Shown: in pieces, positions 21,661-33,946 of the stretch
Numbering within the stretch: the first letter of the stretch is position 1
How the letters are laid out: the number at the start of each line of letters is the position of its first letter
Assembly (NCBI RefSeq): GCF_030272615.1
Contig: NC_081414.1
Coordinates: 659,008,292 to 659,072,291 of the forward strand
DNA: 64,000 nt
Source: Cryptomeria japonica
Lineage: Eukaryota > Streptophyta > Pinopsida > Cupressales > Cupressaceae
Direction: 5' to 3'
Made by a program: the position numbers and the translations under genes
Notes under the pieces: model-generated
The model's input: the letters and a program-made list of their open reading frames with translations, nothing else
Told to the model about the DNA's origin: nothing
The model's database searches: none

Positions 21661-21896
21661 AAACGCTAAACCCGAGTTTTAAAAATAAAAAAACGACTAA
21701 AAACGACCAAATCCGAAATCAAAAGAGGGTCAAAAATGTTGACTTACTAGTGGTCCATATGCTGCAGGTCTTCGGTACCTCCAAACGTGCTCGAAACGGT
21801 GTCTGGAATACGGAATAGGCATTTTCTCTTTAGACCAAATTCTCTTTCTCCAAAGTCAACAAAGCACAAATGAATCAAATCAAAGCTATTTTCCCC

Positions 21897-21904
21897 CTTT
21901 TATA
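21897..21904 (-). promoter_or_regulatory. TATA box of the antisense gene
   Basis: TATAAAAG on the minus strand, in context CCTATAAAAGGGGG, lies 75 bp upstream of the antisense ATG at 21822. That spacing suits a start site about 30 bp downstream and a short 5' UTR. It supports an independent antisense promoter. Confidence 0.75.
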
Positions 21905-21907
21905 GGA

Positions 21908-22256
21908 GGAAAATGAAATTAGGGTTAGCTCAACGGACATGTACTATGGTCGCAGTCTCCCCTATACCCTACATGCTATACATTATCGGGAGATGAATCA
22001 ATTTAAACACATTTTACATCAACGAAATCCTACACATCACACACAACTCATCAAATCAAATCAAAAAAATTTAAAAATATTGATTCATCTCCCGAGGGGG
22101 CATCACCATCAAATATCGAATCTGGGGCATCACGCATCAAATCAAATCTGGGGCACGACTTGCAAATCAAAAGAGCAACACAAAAATTGCATTTAATCAT
22201 AAATCATGATAAACACATCATTTTCTTTGAAATAACATGTGCACACACGTCACTTC
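21908..22256 (+). other. Spacer between antisense promoter and polypurine tract
   Basis: The segment is AT-rich with an inverted pair, tcgggagatgaatcaattt (21979) and gattcatctcccga (22081), which could form a ~14-bp stem around a ~90-base loop. Short direct repeats of tctggggca occur at 22121-22155. No coding frame is seen. It probably also holds upstream promoter elements for the antisense gene. Confidence 0.5.
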
Positions 22257-22270
22257 AAAGAGGGGCAAAA
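22257..22270 (+). other. Polypurine tract
   Basis: AAAGAGGGGCAAAA abuts the 3' LTR and has the expected position and composition for second-strand priming, with one C. Confidence 0.85.
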
Positions 22271-23725
22271 TGTAGACGTATAAAAATGACCATATTCCCA
22301 AATGAATATTTTATGTTCATTTCTCTATTTAATTAAATCCAATTTAATTAAATTATCCACATTCCTCTATTTAATTAAGTAAATTACTCAATTTATTTAA
22401 ATTAAATTCACTATACCCATTTAATGAATAAATCATTTTATTCAATTAAATTCCCTCTATCCACTTTTAATTATATTCAAATTTAATTAAATAATTATCC
22501 TAAATTGAATAAATCTAATTTATTTATTTTCCCCAAATTGCAACCAAATTGAATAAATCATTTAATTCAGTTAAATCCTATTATCCCTCCATCCACTTGC
22601 AAAATCCTACATCTCCCACTTGCCTTTCTAAACCCCTTTCTAATCCCTTCTAGACTCTTCTAATCGCTTCTAATTAGCCTAACCCATCTTCTAAACTTTG
22701 TCACATCCCTAAGCAAGGGGAGGTCACTTCTTAATTCCTCAAAGTCTTTGATAACCATTAAAGGCTTCAAGCCTTCAACCACTTAAATCCCCAAAGTCTT
22801 CATAACCATTAATGGTTAACTCAAACCCTCTTACATGGTTAAAGAATTTCTTTTAACTCAACCTTTATCCAACCCAAGGGTCTCATCAAGCCTTTAATGC
22901 TTTGACCATGATTATTTCTTAATCATTTGCACAAAGGTTTATCCTTGGATTAACTCTTAATCCAATGGGTAATCCTAACTTAAGCTTAACCCTTATCTCT
23001 AGATAACCATAAGGTCTTCTCAGGCATTTAATGCCTCCAACCCCTTCTCTCAACCCAACCCTATGTTGACACTTGTCACCATTTCATTGGTGCAAATTGC
23101 AAACATGGATCCCCAACTTTCAAACTCAACCCTTGATCAACTCTTTCAATCCTGACCATCCATTGCCCTGTTTTTGCTATAAATAGAGCTCTCATTCCTC
23201 CATTCAGAAAAATGAAAAAATCCTTCAAATTTGGAGTATCATACTTATGCTGAAATACATTCAAGCTTTCATATCATTTTTATGCTCATCATTTTAGCCT
23301 CTTTTAAATCAGAAACTAGTCTAAATATGCATGTTTAGAATATTTTCTTTATCATATAGCTCAATCATAGACTAATATATATCATGTTAGGATAGTACTC
23401 ATACTAACCTTGTCATCTTATCATCTAGTTTATTGCATTTCTAGAATCATGCATAGCTTAGGATGCATTTCATTCTAAAATCTATCAAAGCATCCCTCGC
23501 TCTTGCATTTGCCATCCCTAAACCATTTTGCTTAATGATCTGAGAGCAAAAACATTGGTTTGAGGGACATTGTAGGATAGAGAACCATGGGACCCACCTT
23601 GGGAAGCTGAGTAATACCTCATTACTCCATAGCTTGCACCAAGAAGTCCTGTGTGTGTGTGTGGACAGGTATTTTGGAACATTTTTCACATATTAAGTTC
23701 TATTGACCCACTTTTCCCGCATACA
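22271..23725 (+). repeat. 3' LTR (1455 bp)
   Basis: It runs TGTAGACGTA...GCATACA and is followed by the attgt duplication. A TATA-like box is at 23178-23186. It differs from the 5' LTR at about 20 positions by eye. The same short open frames on its minus strand appear in both LTRs only because the LTRs are copies. Confidence 0.95.
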
Positions 23726-23730
23726 ATTGT
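23726..23730. repeat. Target-site duplication attgt, right copy
   Basis: Identical to 5397-5401. Confidence 0.9.
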
Positions 23731-23773
<43 letters not shown>

Positions 23774-23824
23774 TCATGGCTATACATTTTTTATGGTATA
23801 GAGAATTCTATAGCAACTACTACA
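23731..23824 (+). repeat. Right remainder of the LTR-like unit, with (CT)n
   Basis: It resumes the unit broken at 5401. A CT microsatellite covers 23733-23767. The unit ends ...caactactaca, and TGGAATCA at 23825 is a decayed form of the initiator-Met PBS TGGTATCAGAGC. The same end is seen at 35399 and 60323. Confidence 0.65.
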
Positions 23825-26800
23825 TGGAATCAATTCTTGTGGGATTTCTTCTTGTTGTTCTTATTGATAGATATAAGGTTTTAGATCTTGGTTTCTCTTA
23901 AAATTGAGTATGCTCCTCTCCTACATCACATGATAGCCCAAAGAATAAAAAATCTAGATAAAAAACAACTAGATTTTGAGAGGGGTACCTCTTTGTGGCT
24001 TTGTATTTTAAGTTCATCTTGGAAGCATGTTGGTGTAAATCAAAGGTTACCATTGAGTTCAAAGTGTCCAATAAACTCAATATAGTTTTTTTATTTGTCC
24101 AAATTGAAATGTGTTGCTAAATCTACTTGGGTTTTGAAATTTGGAGGGTTATCAAATCCAGAATGTAGCTATATTTTTACAACATTTTGAGTCAACTTTG
24201 ACCTTTCCACTACATCCAAAAGACTCGAGTACTTAAAGATTGATTTTCAATTTGTCAAATTTAGAGAACTTTGCCTAAAACCATAAAAAATAGCCTCCTT
24301 AACTATATAGATTGTACCACTACATAGTTTTGGTGTCATCTTTGTATAGTTTTAAATTAAAAATACTAGTTTATGTTTAATTTTTTAGATTTTGATTAAA
24401 GAAAATGTGATAATGTATTGGATATACCTAGTGCGGTTCATAAGGTACCCTCTATGCTAGCAACTATAACCAATAGCCTACCATCATGTGAGATGCCACA
24501 TGGCTTCCAATCAACCAAACATAGATCCTATATGACCGTTCATATGATTGAAGACAATGGTGATTATACTAAAACATTGTTTACTATAAAATCACTTCCA
24601 CTCCTCAAATAATGGTTTTTCAAAATTTTGAAGTTGATTTTGCAATAATCAAATTATTCTAGTGCCAAAGGAGTATATTCTATCAAAACCAACACTAACA
24701 TCAACATGATGAAAATAGGTTGAATTCCTCCAACTAGCCCCCTCTCCATTAGTGATTTGATGTTACATTCTAACTTTGTTGGTTCCATTCTTAATCATTA
24801 GGGATCCTTTTTACAAGCAATTTTTTTTTATTTGGGGCAAAATTTTGCGTTCTTCATCATGTTGTAGATAGTTTTTTATTTTGTTTTCTATATTAAAAAA
24901 ATATTCTCATAGGTTTTGTTCAACAGTTCTCATTTTGGGAACCTCAAAGGCTTTATTTTGGCTTGTACAGTAAAAATATTGGGTGCAATTTTTTTAAGAC
25001 TACATAATTTTTTATTTGTTTTATAGTGGTGTGATAAGATTTATCTCATTTTATTAGAAAATTGTATTTTCAATTCTACAACCAAAATTTTCATCTATAA
25101 TGTACAAAGACCATGACCACTTTTCTATTATGACAAGTGGCGCTTGTAATCGTACTATGTATCAAGTACCAAAGATAATTGATTGAGTGAAATTTTGGGA
25201 ACAATCTTATACTTTTATTGGATTGAGTCTCTTGATTGGTCTATTATGTGACTAAATTTGAAGATTTTATCACGACTATCAAAAGGTATCCTAGTATAAT
25301 CAAATTGGATAGATGTAACCATAAGTATTGGGAGATAGAATTTTAACACATTGCAAATGAATTCAATATTTATCCTATTTATATCGACCAATTATTAAAC
25401 TCACACCATCATATTAGAAAAATATTCTATGTGATTTTAAGCCAATATATTCTAGGAGTTATTGGTTGTAGCATTGAAATTGAAACCTAACTGACCACCA
25501 TTCCAATTGAGTTATCTCATATACAACCTTACCACTTTACCCCAACCATTCCGATTGAGTTATCTCATAAAACGTGAATTATGAATATATAAAGACAAAG
25601 AGCTACTCTACAACCTCAGATGGATCTTCTTTGTAACAGAAATATACAAGATAGACATCCATTGATGACCAAAACCAGTTTTAGATGTTATCCACTTATT
25701 CAAATAATTATCTGACCAAAACTATATCACTTTTAGTTGTATTAGTTTTAGTCGTTATCAAAGTTATATGAGGCAGATTTGTAGAATTCATGGGGCGGCA
25801 AACGGATTCATTTTCTACATTGAAAAGCTCATACATTTGTCAGCAATTAGCTTTATTTTTTTCTTTTCTGTTATTGGGCCCATCCTTACCTTTTTAGTTT
25901 ATTTTGGCATTGAATTTAATGTGGATGTTCACTAGGTACTTTCTCTTTGGACAAACAACTCTTGAGAGACATTGAATGGAAGTTTGGAATCATTGTTAGA
26001 GCCACTAAATTACTGCCACGTGTACAGATTGGATTTTGTTTTTTTAGGGTTTGGGTTGTTTCATTCAAGAATACCTAATTTGTGGGCTTGTGGAATGTTT
26101 ATTAGCAGACATTTATTTGTCTCTCAAATTATTGATGAAACATGATTAGTTTTTCCTTGTGACACTAAATGCAAACTGGGTTTAACATGTCTTTAAAAGA
26201 AGTAGTGTTCTCTTCTTGCCTTCAACAATAAGATTTTAAATCTGTTTTTAACCTAAAAGGTTGTCTACTGATTATGAGAATATGGAGAGTATTATGTTTA
26301 TATATTTATGATATTTTGTATATTATTGTAATAGGAATTTGTTTATTTCGTTTTGATAGGACGTCTTAATATAATTAATATTAATAATAAGCAATGTATT
26401 CTTACGTAAGTTTTGGTTCATATTTCAATCTCATTTTATTTTTATTTCTTTGTATTCTTATGTCTATGTATTTATTATTTTTTGGTCAATTATTGTACTA
26501 ATATTTACACCTACATCTATACATTTGTTCCATATGATAGTATTGTCATTCCCTTACCTAATTCACTTATTTGTGACTTAGAATTGAACAAAGTTCAATG
26601 TTGACACACATAGGATTGAACATGGAATTTATGTCTTCAAATTCAAACTTCAACTTTCTTGCCCCTTTTTACTAGATATTGATGTCGACTTAATATATGT
26701 AAATTTGCAAATTGATGTTATATCTTGACATTAAAACAAAACGTTTAGTCTAAAATTGAGCCATATCAATTATCAAGGATAAATATTTAGAGGCACTTGA

Positions 26801-27931
26801 ATTTTCTTAAGGACAAAAGGATCAAAGTTTACATTATAACTATGTAGTGCATTTACAATCATTTTTTCAAAGTAACAAAGTTAATTTAACTTGGGAGTTG
26901 CCTAGCAAACACAACCCTAGTAATTTGGCAGCCTCGTTAAAGGTGTGTGTGAAGATCACCTTAAGCAATTTAGACCCAAGGGAGGCAAAAATGAATGAAT
27001 CTATATATATATTTTATGAAATATTTTTCTCAAAAGAAAGACCATAGTGCTAGAATTTGAACTTGAGGGACTTAAATCTAAACAATAACAAATTTCAAGC
27101 TTGTACAAAGCATGAGACATCTTCTAGACGAAGAGCATTAATTTTTGTTCTTATAGAAATAATTCTAACTTGATGTCAATAATGTTTCTACATCTTGTTC
27201 CTAAAGATAAATGCATTTTCTTGCTACTTAATTCTTGAGTATTTTTTGTTGTATTTTCATCTTGGTACTAATTGAATTGAGGTCAATTGTGGGATTAGCC
27301 TAAATTCATGTACCATGATTTTATCCATATACATATTATCTTAAGTTATTTCCTCTTAGGGTTTTGCCTTAGAATTTTATCTTGATAGCATTAGGGTTTT
27401 TAGATCTCTATTTTCTATTGATAAAACTTATTTTTGGATCTTATCGGGGTTATATTTTCCTTTATTGGTGTTTCATAGTCATATCTTTGCATAGGTATTG
27501 ATATTTATTATATAGTCATGAAATTTACCATCCTACCCACCCTTAGATAGACCATTAGTATTAAAAAATGATATCTTCTCAATTTTTAAATAAGAGTAAT
27601 TTATGTTGCCATATATTTCTCTCTAATAACCATATTGATTTACTTATGTCATGTTCTACGTGGGATCCTAACCTTCCTTGGGAAGGAGTGTTTGTCTTAA
27701 TCATATTATAGTTGTAGCCAATCAAATGAAAATGAAGTATATTTCAACGCTCATGTTAAGAAAAATGTTGATGATCATGGTAACCAAGAAAGTTATGACC
27801 ATGATGCTCCCATAACTAGGAAAGATATTACACTTACTGGATAATTTATTTTATATGCTCATGAACACACTCTCTCCTCAACAATTAGTAATATCTTTGT
27901 AGATTTTATATTGGATATTATCTTTGAAGAT
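23825..27931. repeat. Decayed internal part of the composite repeat, copy A
   Basis: The sequence is AT-rich with no sustained frame. It aligns in segments with 35400-40540 and 60324-62830, for example around 24150-24240, 24418-24612 (against 36040-36260) and 25860-25990 (against 37690-37790). Modules include the promoter-like block near 25571-25830, a stretch with CCACGTGT near 26016, the cctagcaaacaca/gcctagtagaac module near 26850, and cccacccttagatagacc near 27537. I see no gene. Confidence 0.6.
25571..25830 (+). repeat. Promoter-like module, copy 1
   Basis: TATATAAAGACAAAGAGC, then ctactctacaacct, then the very well kept gaggcagatttgta...aattcatggggcggcaaacgg block (25769-25806). The same series recurs at about 28138, 31191, 37388 and 50221. 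Confidence 0.6.
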
Positions 27932-28055
27932 TGTTAGTGTGAACAGAATGTTTTACCTAACTAGTTCACCATCTATCCCCTATTTATACTGGTTCACTAA
28001 GGTTACTTGGAGTATGCCATAGATTACTTATCAATTTATGTTTCAAGTCATAATA
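27932..28055 (+). repeat. Truncated copy of the LTR-like unit
   Basis: TGTTAGTGTGAACAGAATG at 27932 matches the start of units at 5172, 35034 and 59947. Similarity stops at about 28055 (aatattaag). Confidence 0.6.
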
Positions 28056-28137
28056 TTAAGATCCTCAATAATAATTTGTTAAGATTTTCAAGATCTCATT
28101 TTCACATATCTTTCAAAGAAACTCTACCCAATAAGAT

Positions 28138-28330
28138 AAAGGCGTCAGCTATGAGTATGTAGCTACTCTAAGACAATGTGAGATGAATCCTTTCATCCTT
28201 GAAAAAAAATGCTAACCATGTGAGTATATTTATTTATTGTGTCAGTTTTAGTTGTTATCCACTTATTCAAAGTTATATGAGGCAGATTTGTACAATTCAT
28301 GGGGCGGCAAATGGATTGTACACTAAAAAA
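28138..28330 (+). repeat. Promoter-like module, copy 2 (TATA part degenerate)
   Basis: ataagataaaggcgtcagct and gagctactc-like sequence precede the gaggcagatttgtacaattc block at 28279-28310 with ggggcggcaaatgg. Confidence 0.5.
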
Positions 28331-30310
28331 GGTGATACATTTGTCAGGTAAGAGACAATAATTAGGTAGCTTTGTTTTTTTCTCTTCCTTACCTTTTTAT
28401 TACTTTATTTTGGCTTTGAATTTAAGTTGGATGTTGAGGGTGTACGTACTTTGTCTTTAGTCAAACAACTCTTGTGAATTGCTGAATGGATATTTTAATA
28501 TCTTTCTTGGAACCATTAATTTACTGCCACGTGTCCTTACTTTTCAAACAAAGGGAAGGATCTGGAGATTGGATTTTGGGTTTTTTTTGGTGGCAATGAA
28601 AGAATACCAAGCATTTGCCTCTTTCTCCAATCATGGGGAAGCTCCAATTATTGATGAATTATGTTTAGTTTTTCCTTCTCTACACTAAATCCATATCTTA
28701 TTTTCCAGTAAAATATTGTGTATATATATTAGGAAAACATTTTTATTAAGAGAAAATATATGATAGATTCATATAGAATAGTAAGATGTAAATTTAGAGT
28801 AAAGTAATTTGATGACAACAATGCTAAATGCAATTAGTTAGAATAGAAAGATATAAAGAAGGAAACACATGGTTAGAATAGAGGGGTTAATCAGAAATTT
28901 GGATCATTTTATGATGTAAAATTTTGATAATCTTGAATGCTCCTCGATGGTCCTTGAAATGTATCAGGTGAATGTCTTGATAAATATAGACAAGGAAGCC
29001 AAAAAAATGGAGGTAGGGTAGCATTAAGTGCACCATCTATCTCTATGGTGAAATAGTGATCCAGTGATGACCTAATGTGAATAACCCCCAAACATGATCC
29101 ATGTAGAGTTACTAGTAGGATTTCTAGTATAGATAAGAATATCCCAAAAAATCTTCATTTTCTTCCAGTTTCATTATCCTTTAGAACAAACTTCAAATCC
29201 CTATCAATAAAATTAAATATAGTAAGAGGTTGGATGGAGCATTGAGAAAATTATCATTCAAATTAATTTCTAGATCACAAAAAAAATCTATTGCCTATAA
29301 GAAATAATAATGCAGAAATTGTAAGAAAACCCAAAAGAAATATGTTTAGCAGCTAGATAGAAGAAATATTTGAAGGATGTTACAACTAGTCAAGAATCCA
29401 ACTTATATGAAAAAACACAACACAATCCACCCAAACTAGTAAATGAGTACAAACAATCACGACTATCAAACTATCTATTAGTAGCATGAAACTTGGACCC
29501 AACTTTAGAAAGTAGAATTAGAGTCTCATGTACAAATTCTCAACTATACTAAAAATCATAATGACACCCACACAATCAAAAGATCCCTTTACTTCCTATT
29601 TTAGGTGGCATTTTTTTCACTCCATGTAAATAAGAACTTTTTAGTATATTAGAAGTAGAGTAGAGGCTTGAATTCCTAGTGATTTCATTATATTTATTTT
29701 TGTCTACATGACTTTAATTATTTGTAAAAGTGCTTGGATAGTATAAAATTTCTTTCATAAATTGTTTGACCTTCATGTTAATTTGTAAAACATTATATAA
29801 AGTATGTGGAAGATTGGATAATAGATCTATAATTGCCATTCAAAATGGAAAATATTATTAGAAAACAAAGATGAACATATTTGCCTCCAAATGGAAAAGG
29901 AATCATTTAACAACATAAATTAGAGATAGCATTGCAAGAGGTTTTCCTCCCTAATAAGGTATATTTCTAGTTAAGTTGCATATAAAAGATAGGTAGTATA
30001 GAATGGATGGTATATTGCCATAGGATTTGAGAACATAAGTCGAATCAAAATAAATGCTTAGTGAACCCACTTTCTGTAGAATTAACAACTTAATAAGACC
30101 ATTTGAAAGAAAGAAATATGGTCACTAGTAGCTAGTTGATGATGTAGGAATTTGTAGGTTAAACATTATGCTTGAGAAATGAATTTTAATTTCTAAATTA
30201 CATTGCTAATCCTAAACCATTTGTTGGAAGAGAATGCACATCTCATCTTTGAATTCAATCTCTCGTCAATCCTAAATGAGGGAAACAAGATTTTTATGTA
30301 TACCTCTTGT

Positions 30311-30391
30311 TAGGAGATGAAATATACTACATCTTACGTCATTGCCAATTTGCAAACAAATTACATCTTATGTTAGTTGAGAGTTTAATTT
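30311..30391 (+). pseudogene. Possible LINE reverse-transcriptase zinc-binding scrap
   Basis: One plus-strand frame reads GDEIYYILRHCQFANKLHLM, resembling the H...C-x-F-A pattern of the C-terminal zinc-binding region of plant LINE reverse transcriptases. There is no RT core nearby. The match is short and could be chance. Confidence 0.3.
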
Positions 30392-31190
30392 GAATTTATT
30401 GGTAACCAAATCTTGCACCATATGAGTATTTTGTAGCTAACATTTAGAAAAATTAAAATCCAATTTGTAGCAATGATCTTTCTATGGGACATTTTAGAAA
30501 GATTGCAAAAATCAATGAAGGTCTGTGAAACCTTTTTCAAATATGAAATTCCTAGTAAGGGCAAGTGATTCGTTATCCAATTGAACCACTCTTTGCCACC
30601 TAAATGATGAAGTAGAGAAGCTTGATCCATTGTTAAGAGAAATATATTTCTAACACTAGAGTGGTAAGAAGATCTACTTAACCTTCCAAACACTCTTGAC
30701 ATATTTGGAGGTTGGAATATTCAAGTAAATAGCTAAGATGATTTTATCATACCCTATAATAGAGGTCCATAGATTAGCAATTGTTGTTTCGACATGAGAT
30801 CGAAGAAGATCATTCCACGGAATTCATCTTTACAATTATCTCACAGTCCATTTAGATACAAAACATATCCCTCAAGCATATGAATCGATAATGTCAAAAT
30901 TATAAAACGTCATCTAACATAACTTTTTTCTTTTTTTTTTTTCCTACATCAACAATTTATTCTTTAATTTTTGTCTACAACAACAATTTATTCTTTAATT
31001 TTTCTCAAGCACCATTTACATAGTGTCATGCTCAATCAACTTCCATGTCAGAAGAAGCCACATTAATGGAAGACTAAACAAGAAGAAAGTTAACCATGAG
31101 CAATAATTCTGTGATCAAAATCAAGCTATTTGATTAGATTTTGAGAGAATACAGTGCATTTATTGGAGTAGTTTTGCTTGTTATCCACTT

Positions 31191-31260
31191 GTTCAAAGTT
31201 ATATGAGGCAGATTTGTACAATTCATGGGGCGGCAAACGGATTGTACACTGAAAAGGTGA
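31191..31260 (+). repeat. Promoter-like module, copy 3 (gcag...cggcaaacgg block only)
   Basis: gaggcagatttgtacaattc followed by atggggcggcaaacgg is nearly identical to copy 2. No TATA part is recognisable upstream. Confidence 0.55.
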
Positions 31261-33038
31261 TCATACATTTGTCAGCTTTGTTTTTTCTCTTCCTTGTGAG
31301 TGGGCCATTCCTTGCCTTTTGCACTTTATTTTGGCTCTGAATTTAAGGTGGATGTTCGGCAGGTTCTTTTTCTTTTGACAAACGTTGAATGGATAGCTTG
31401 AATTACTGGTATGTGTCATGCTTTCAAATAAAGAGTGTGCTGATTGGATTTTGTTGTTTTTTCTTGCAATGCTTCTTGTTTTCACTCAAGAATACCTAAT
31501 TTGTGGGCTAATGAATACCTAATTTATTACCAGGTATTTTGCCTCTTTCCTCAATCATGGAGAAGCTCCATTCATTCACTAATACATTTTTAGGCTTGTC
31601 CCTTGGAGGCCATGTGGGCATGTTTATTACCATCTACACCTTTACACCTTTGTGAATGTTGTCTATGATCTTTCGTCCAAAGCAGTAAAATTAAATTATC
31701 TAGGGTGTTGCCTAGTAGAACCTGATCCTTGCAATTTGACAATCTTTCCAAAGATGTTTGTAAAGATCACCTTGATAGATTTATATACAAGAAAGGTAAA
31801 GGTGAATGGATTTTTATACACATTTGATCAATTATTTTTCAAAAAACCAAGTTCATTTACACATCAAATTAAGGCCATAATGTTTGGCTTAAATGCGAGG
31901 GACATATCTAAACAATAACAAATTGTAAGCTTGTATAAAGCATGAGACATCTTCTAGAATGAGAGCATTATGTTTTGTACCTATGGAAAATGATTCTAAC
32001 TTGACATAAGTAATGTTTCTTCATCTTTTTCCTAAAGCTAAGTGCATTTGTCTTACTACTTAATTTTTAAATATTTATTGTTGTATATTGACCTATCTTC
32101 TAATTAAATTCAAGTTAATTGTGTGATTGTGGCTTTTATGTACTTAGACTAGACTTAAGAAAATCATTTTGATTCCTATACATTTTTAAAAAAATTGTGT
32201 GCTTTTAGGGTTTACCTTAGAATTTATCTTTCATTGTAATTAGGGACTTTAGATCTATATGTTTTTATTGATAAACCTTATTTTTAGATCTTATTAGGGT
32301 TACTTTCTTGGTGCCTCATAACCATATCTTTTGTTAGGGTTTGAGATTTACTATGTAACTATGATTTTTCCCATCTTACCCACCCTTGGATTAGCCTTGT
32401 GCATTTTAGAGATGGCATCTTCTCAATTTTTAAATCTAAGAGTAATTTATGTTGCCTTATATTTTCATTTCTCATAGCCATATTTCTTTATTTATAACAT
32501 GAGCTACCTGGCATCTTAATTTTCTTTTAAGAAGGTGTGCTTATATTAATCGTACTATAGTTGTGCTCAATCAAATAAAGATAAAGTCTATTTCAATGAT
32601 CATGTTGAAAACACTTTTGATGATCACACTAACCAAGAAGGTTATGACCATGATGCTAACATAGCTAGGAAATATCTTATACTTATTGCATAATTGCTTG
32701 TGGATGTTGATGAACACCCTTATCCTTAATAATTAGTTACACTTTGACATTGAAAACATTAGTGGAGAACCCATTAAACTGAATAGTTTACTTGAAATCG
32801 AATCTTTGATGGCCTATCTAATGACAATTTTTTTCCATCCTTCTTTTTCCATTACATTTCTTATGACTACTGAGCTATTAATCCTCTCATTATCACTTAG
32901 GGTTACTCATACCCAAGTATCATACCAATGCCTGCTATTCCACCTACTTTTCATCCTTCTATTCACATAACTACTACTATTATACTTTCTTCCCTTGTGT
33001 CTCACACCATACATCTTTTATCCAATGTATCACACTAT

Positions 33039-33934
33039 TGTTAGGAATCCATGTTAGATCTTATTATAAAATATAAAGATTAGTGATAAAATTTGATTTA
33101 ATATATCAACAACCAATAATAAATAATAATAAGAGAATAAATAAAGAGCTATGAAAGCCACAAGATCATCCACAAAATAAAGTAGAACATAAATACATGC
33201 AGGAAAATATTTTTAGATAAAAACCCCTCCAAAGAGGGTCACAAGATTGTATTAATATGCACTAAGCGAATACACAATACACTCAACTTATCCCTTCAAC
33301 CCTTGTATCCTTTAACATATAGTCAATTTGAAAGTTCATTATGTTAGGATAACCTTGCTTCAACTTGTTATGTGAAACTAATATCCCAAGCACTCATTTT
33401 ATAGCAAAAAAGGCAAAAGTAAAACCACCAAGGAGATAACATGACATTTGTATAATAGATAAAAAAAATAGTTTATTAGTTTATTGACCTTTCACATGAA
33501 ACTAGGTTTCCATCTAAAAAGGATAATAAATGCAACCCTATAAAAGATGAAACAACTACCTAGGTGGCCAAATGATAAATTCAACTTTGTAGAACCCATC
33601 TTACACATACTATAATATTGTAGATATTCTTACAACATAGCTTCACATCATATATTTTCATTGATTCCCTTCCACTTTATTTTGAGTGGACAAGATTTTC
33701 GTACTAGTGTAATCCATATTTGATGCCCCTTACAATCAAAATTTTGAAGTGTCCAAAAAAATATTCCATTTCACATGTGTCTCCAACTTCCATATTGGCA
33801 TCTTATTTCACCTACTCCATTATATTTATACATACACACATAAAAGAATACTTAAAATATAATCATTGCTAGCACTTGGATTACGATATTATTTACAAGG
33901 ACCTGCAAGGTAAAAAGAACACCTAGTCCTAATA
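33039..33934 (-). repeat. Ty1/copia-type LTR, minus orientation (896 bp)
   Basis: On the minus strand it starts TATTAGGACTAGGTGTTC (TGTTAGGA with one change) and ends ...GGATTCCTAACA, giving near-inverted ends. Just upstream on that strand lies CAAGTGGGAGAA (33946-33935), the common copia polypurine tract. A related LTR is at 44195-45000. Confidence 0.65.
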
Positions 33935-33946
33935 TTCTCCCACTTG

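Larger units (their letters stand above)
20691..21747 (-). other. Inferred intron of the antisense PMD gene
   Basis: The 1057-bp interval begins GTAAGT and ends ACAG on the minus strand, and joins two PMD-compatible exons in phase 0. It is not open in the PMD frame: a TGA lies two codons before exon 2. It holds the third octamer array (21184-21660) and a CTTG...CAAG repeat series (20823-20990). Confidence 0.75.
18744..21822 (-). pseudogene. Antisense plant mobile domain (PMD) gene with one intron, five premature stops
   Basis: Exon 1 is 21822-21748 (ATG, 25 codons ending ...RRPAAYGPL). Its donor is GTAAGT. The intron is 21747-20691 and ends TTGTTGACAG. Exon 2 is 20690-18744 (648 codons, phase 0). 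The joint gives GPL-ERLGVVQSRERFLRPW, which fits the start of PMD proteins of the MAIN/MAIL or aminotransferase-like type. The PMD core follows at about residues 58-120 (GLTSLLDMPRFT, LAERWHSDTNTFHFATGEM, TPEDCYRILRIPI). Later parts are an Asp/Glu run and Arg/Gly tract (about residues 410-450), a Gln-rich coiled coil, and an Arg/Ser/Pro-rich tail. In-frame stops lie at 20067-20069, 19278-19280, 19104-19106, 19098-19100 and 18906-18908; the final stop is 18744-18746. There is no frameshift in exon 2. PMD genes are known passengers of plant transposable elements; their role in the element is unknown. Confidence 0.85.
5402..23725 (+). mobile_element. 18.3-kb Tat/Ogre-like Ty3/gypsy retrotransposon with antisense PMD gene
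   Basis: Its boundaries are set by two LTRs, a perfect 5-bp duplication, a PBS and a PPT. The domain order is gag, zinc knuckle, protease, G-patch, RT, RNase H, second RNase H, integrase. RNase H before integrase marks Ty3/gypsy, and the extra RNase H marks the Tat/Ogre group. Between integrase and the 3' LTR lies a 5-kb segment with an antisense, apparently intron-containing gene. The LTRs differ at about 20 sites by eye (roughly 1.5%) plus a 52-bp duplication, so the insertion is fairly recent, yet gag-pol carries many stops and frameshifts. Confidence 0.95.
28056..33038. repeat. Mixed decayed repeats, no gene seen
   Basis: It contains promoter-like modules at 28138-28330 and 31191-31260. 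CCACGTGT or related stretches lie at 28525 and 31400, the gccatcta/tttgtgaatgttgtctatgatc module at 31640-31760, and the cccacccttggattagcc module at 32382. Bases 28690-31020 are not repeated elsewhere in the window apart from the agaagccacattaatggaag motif (31050, again near 49960). Small frames here lack motifs. Confidence 0.5.

Noticed and set aside
30385-30702. 105-aa minus-strand frame
   Set aside because: No recognisable domain; the opposite strand carries the possible LINE scrap.
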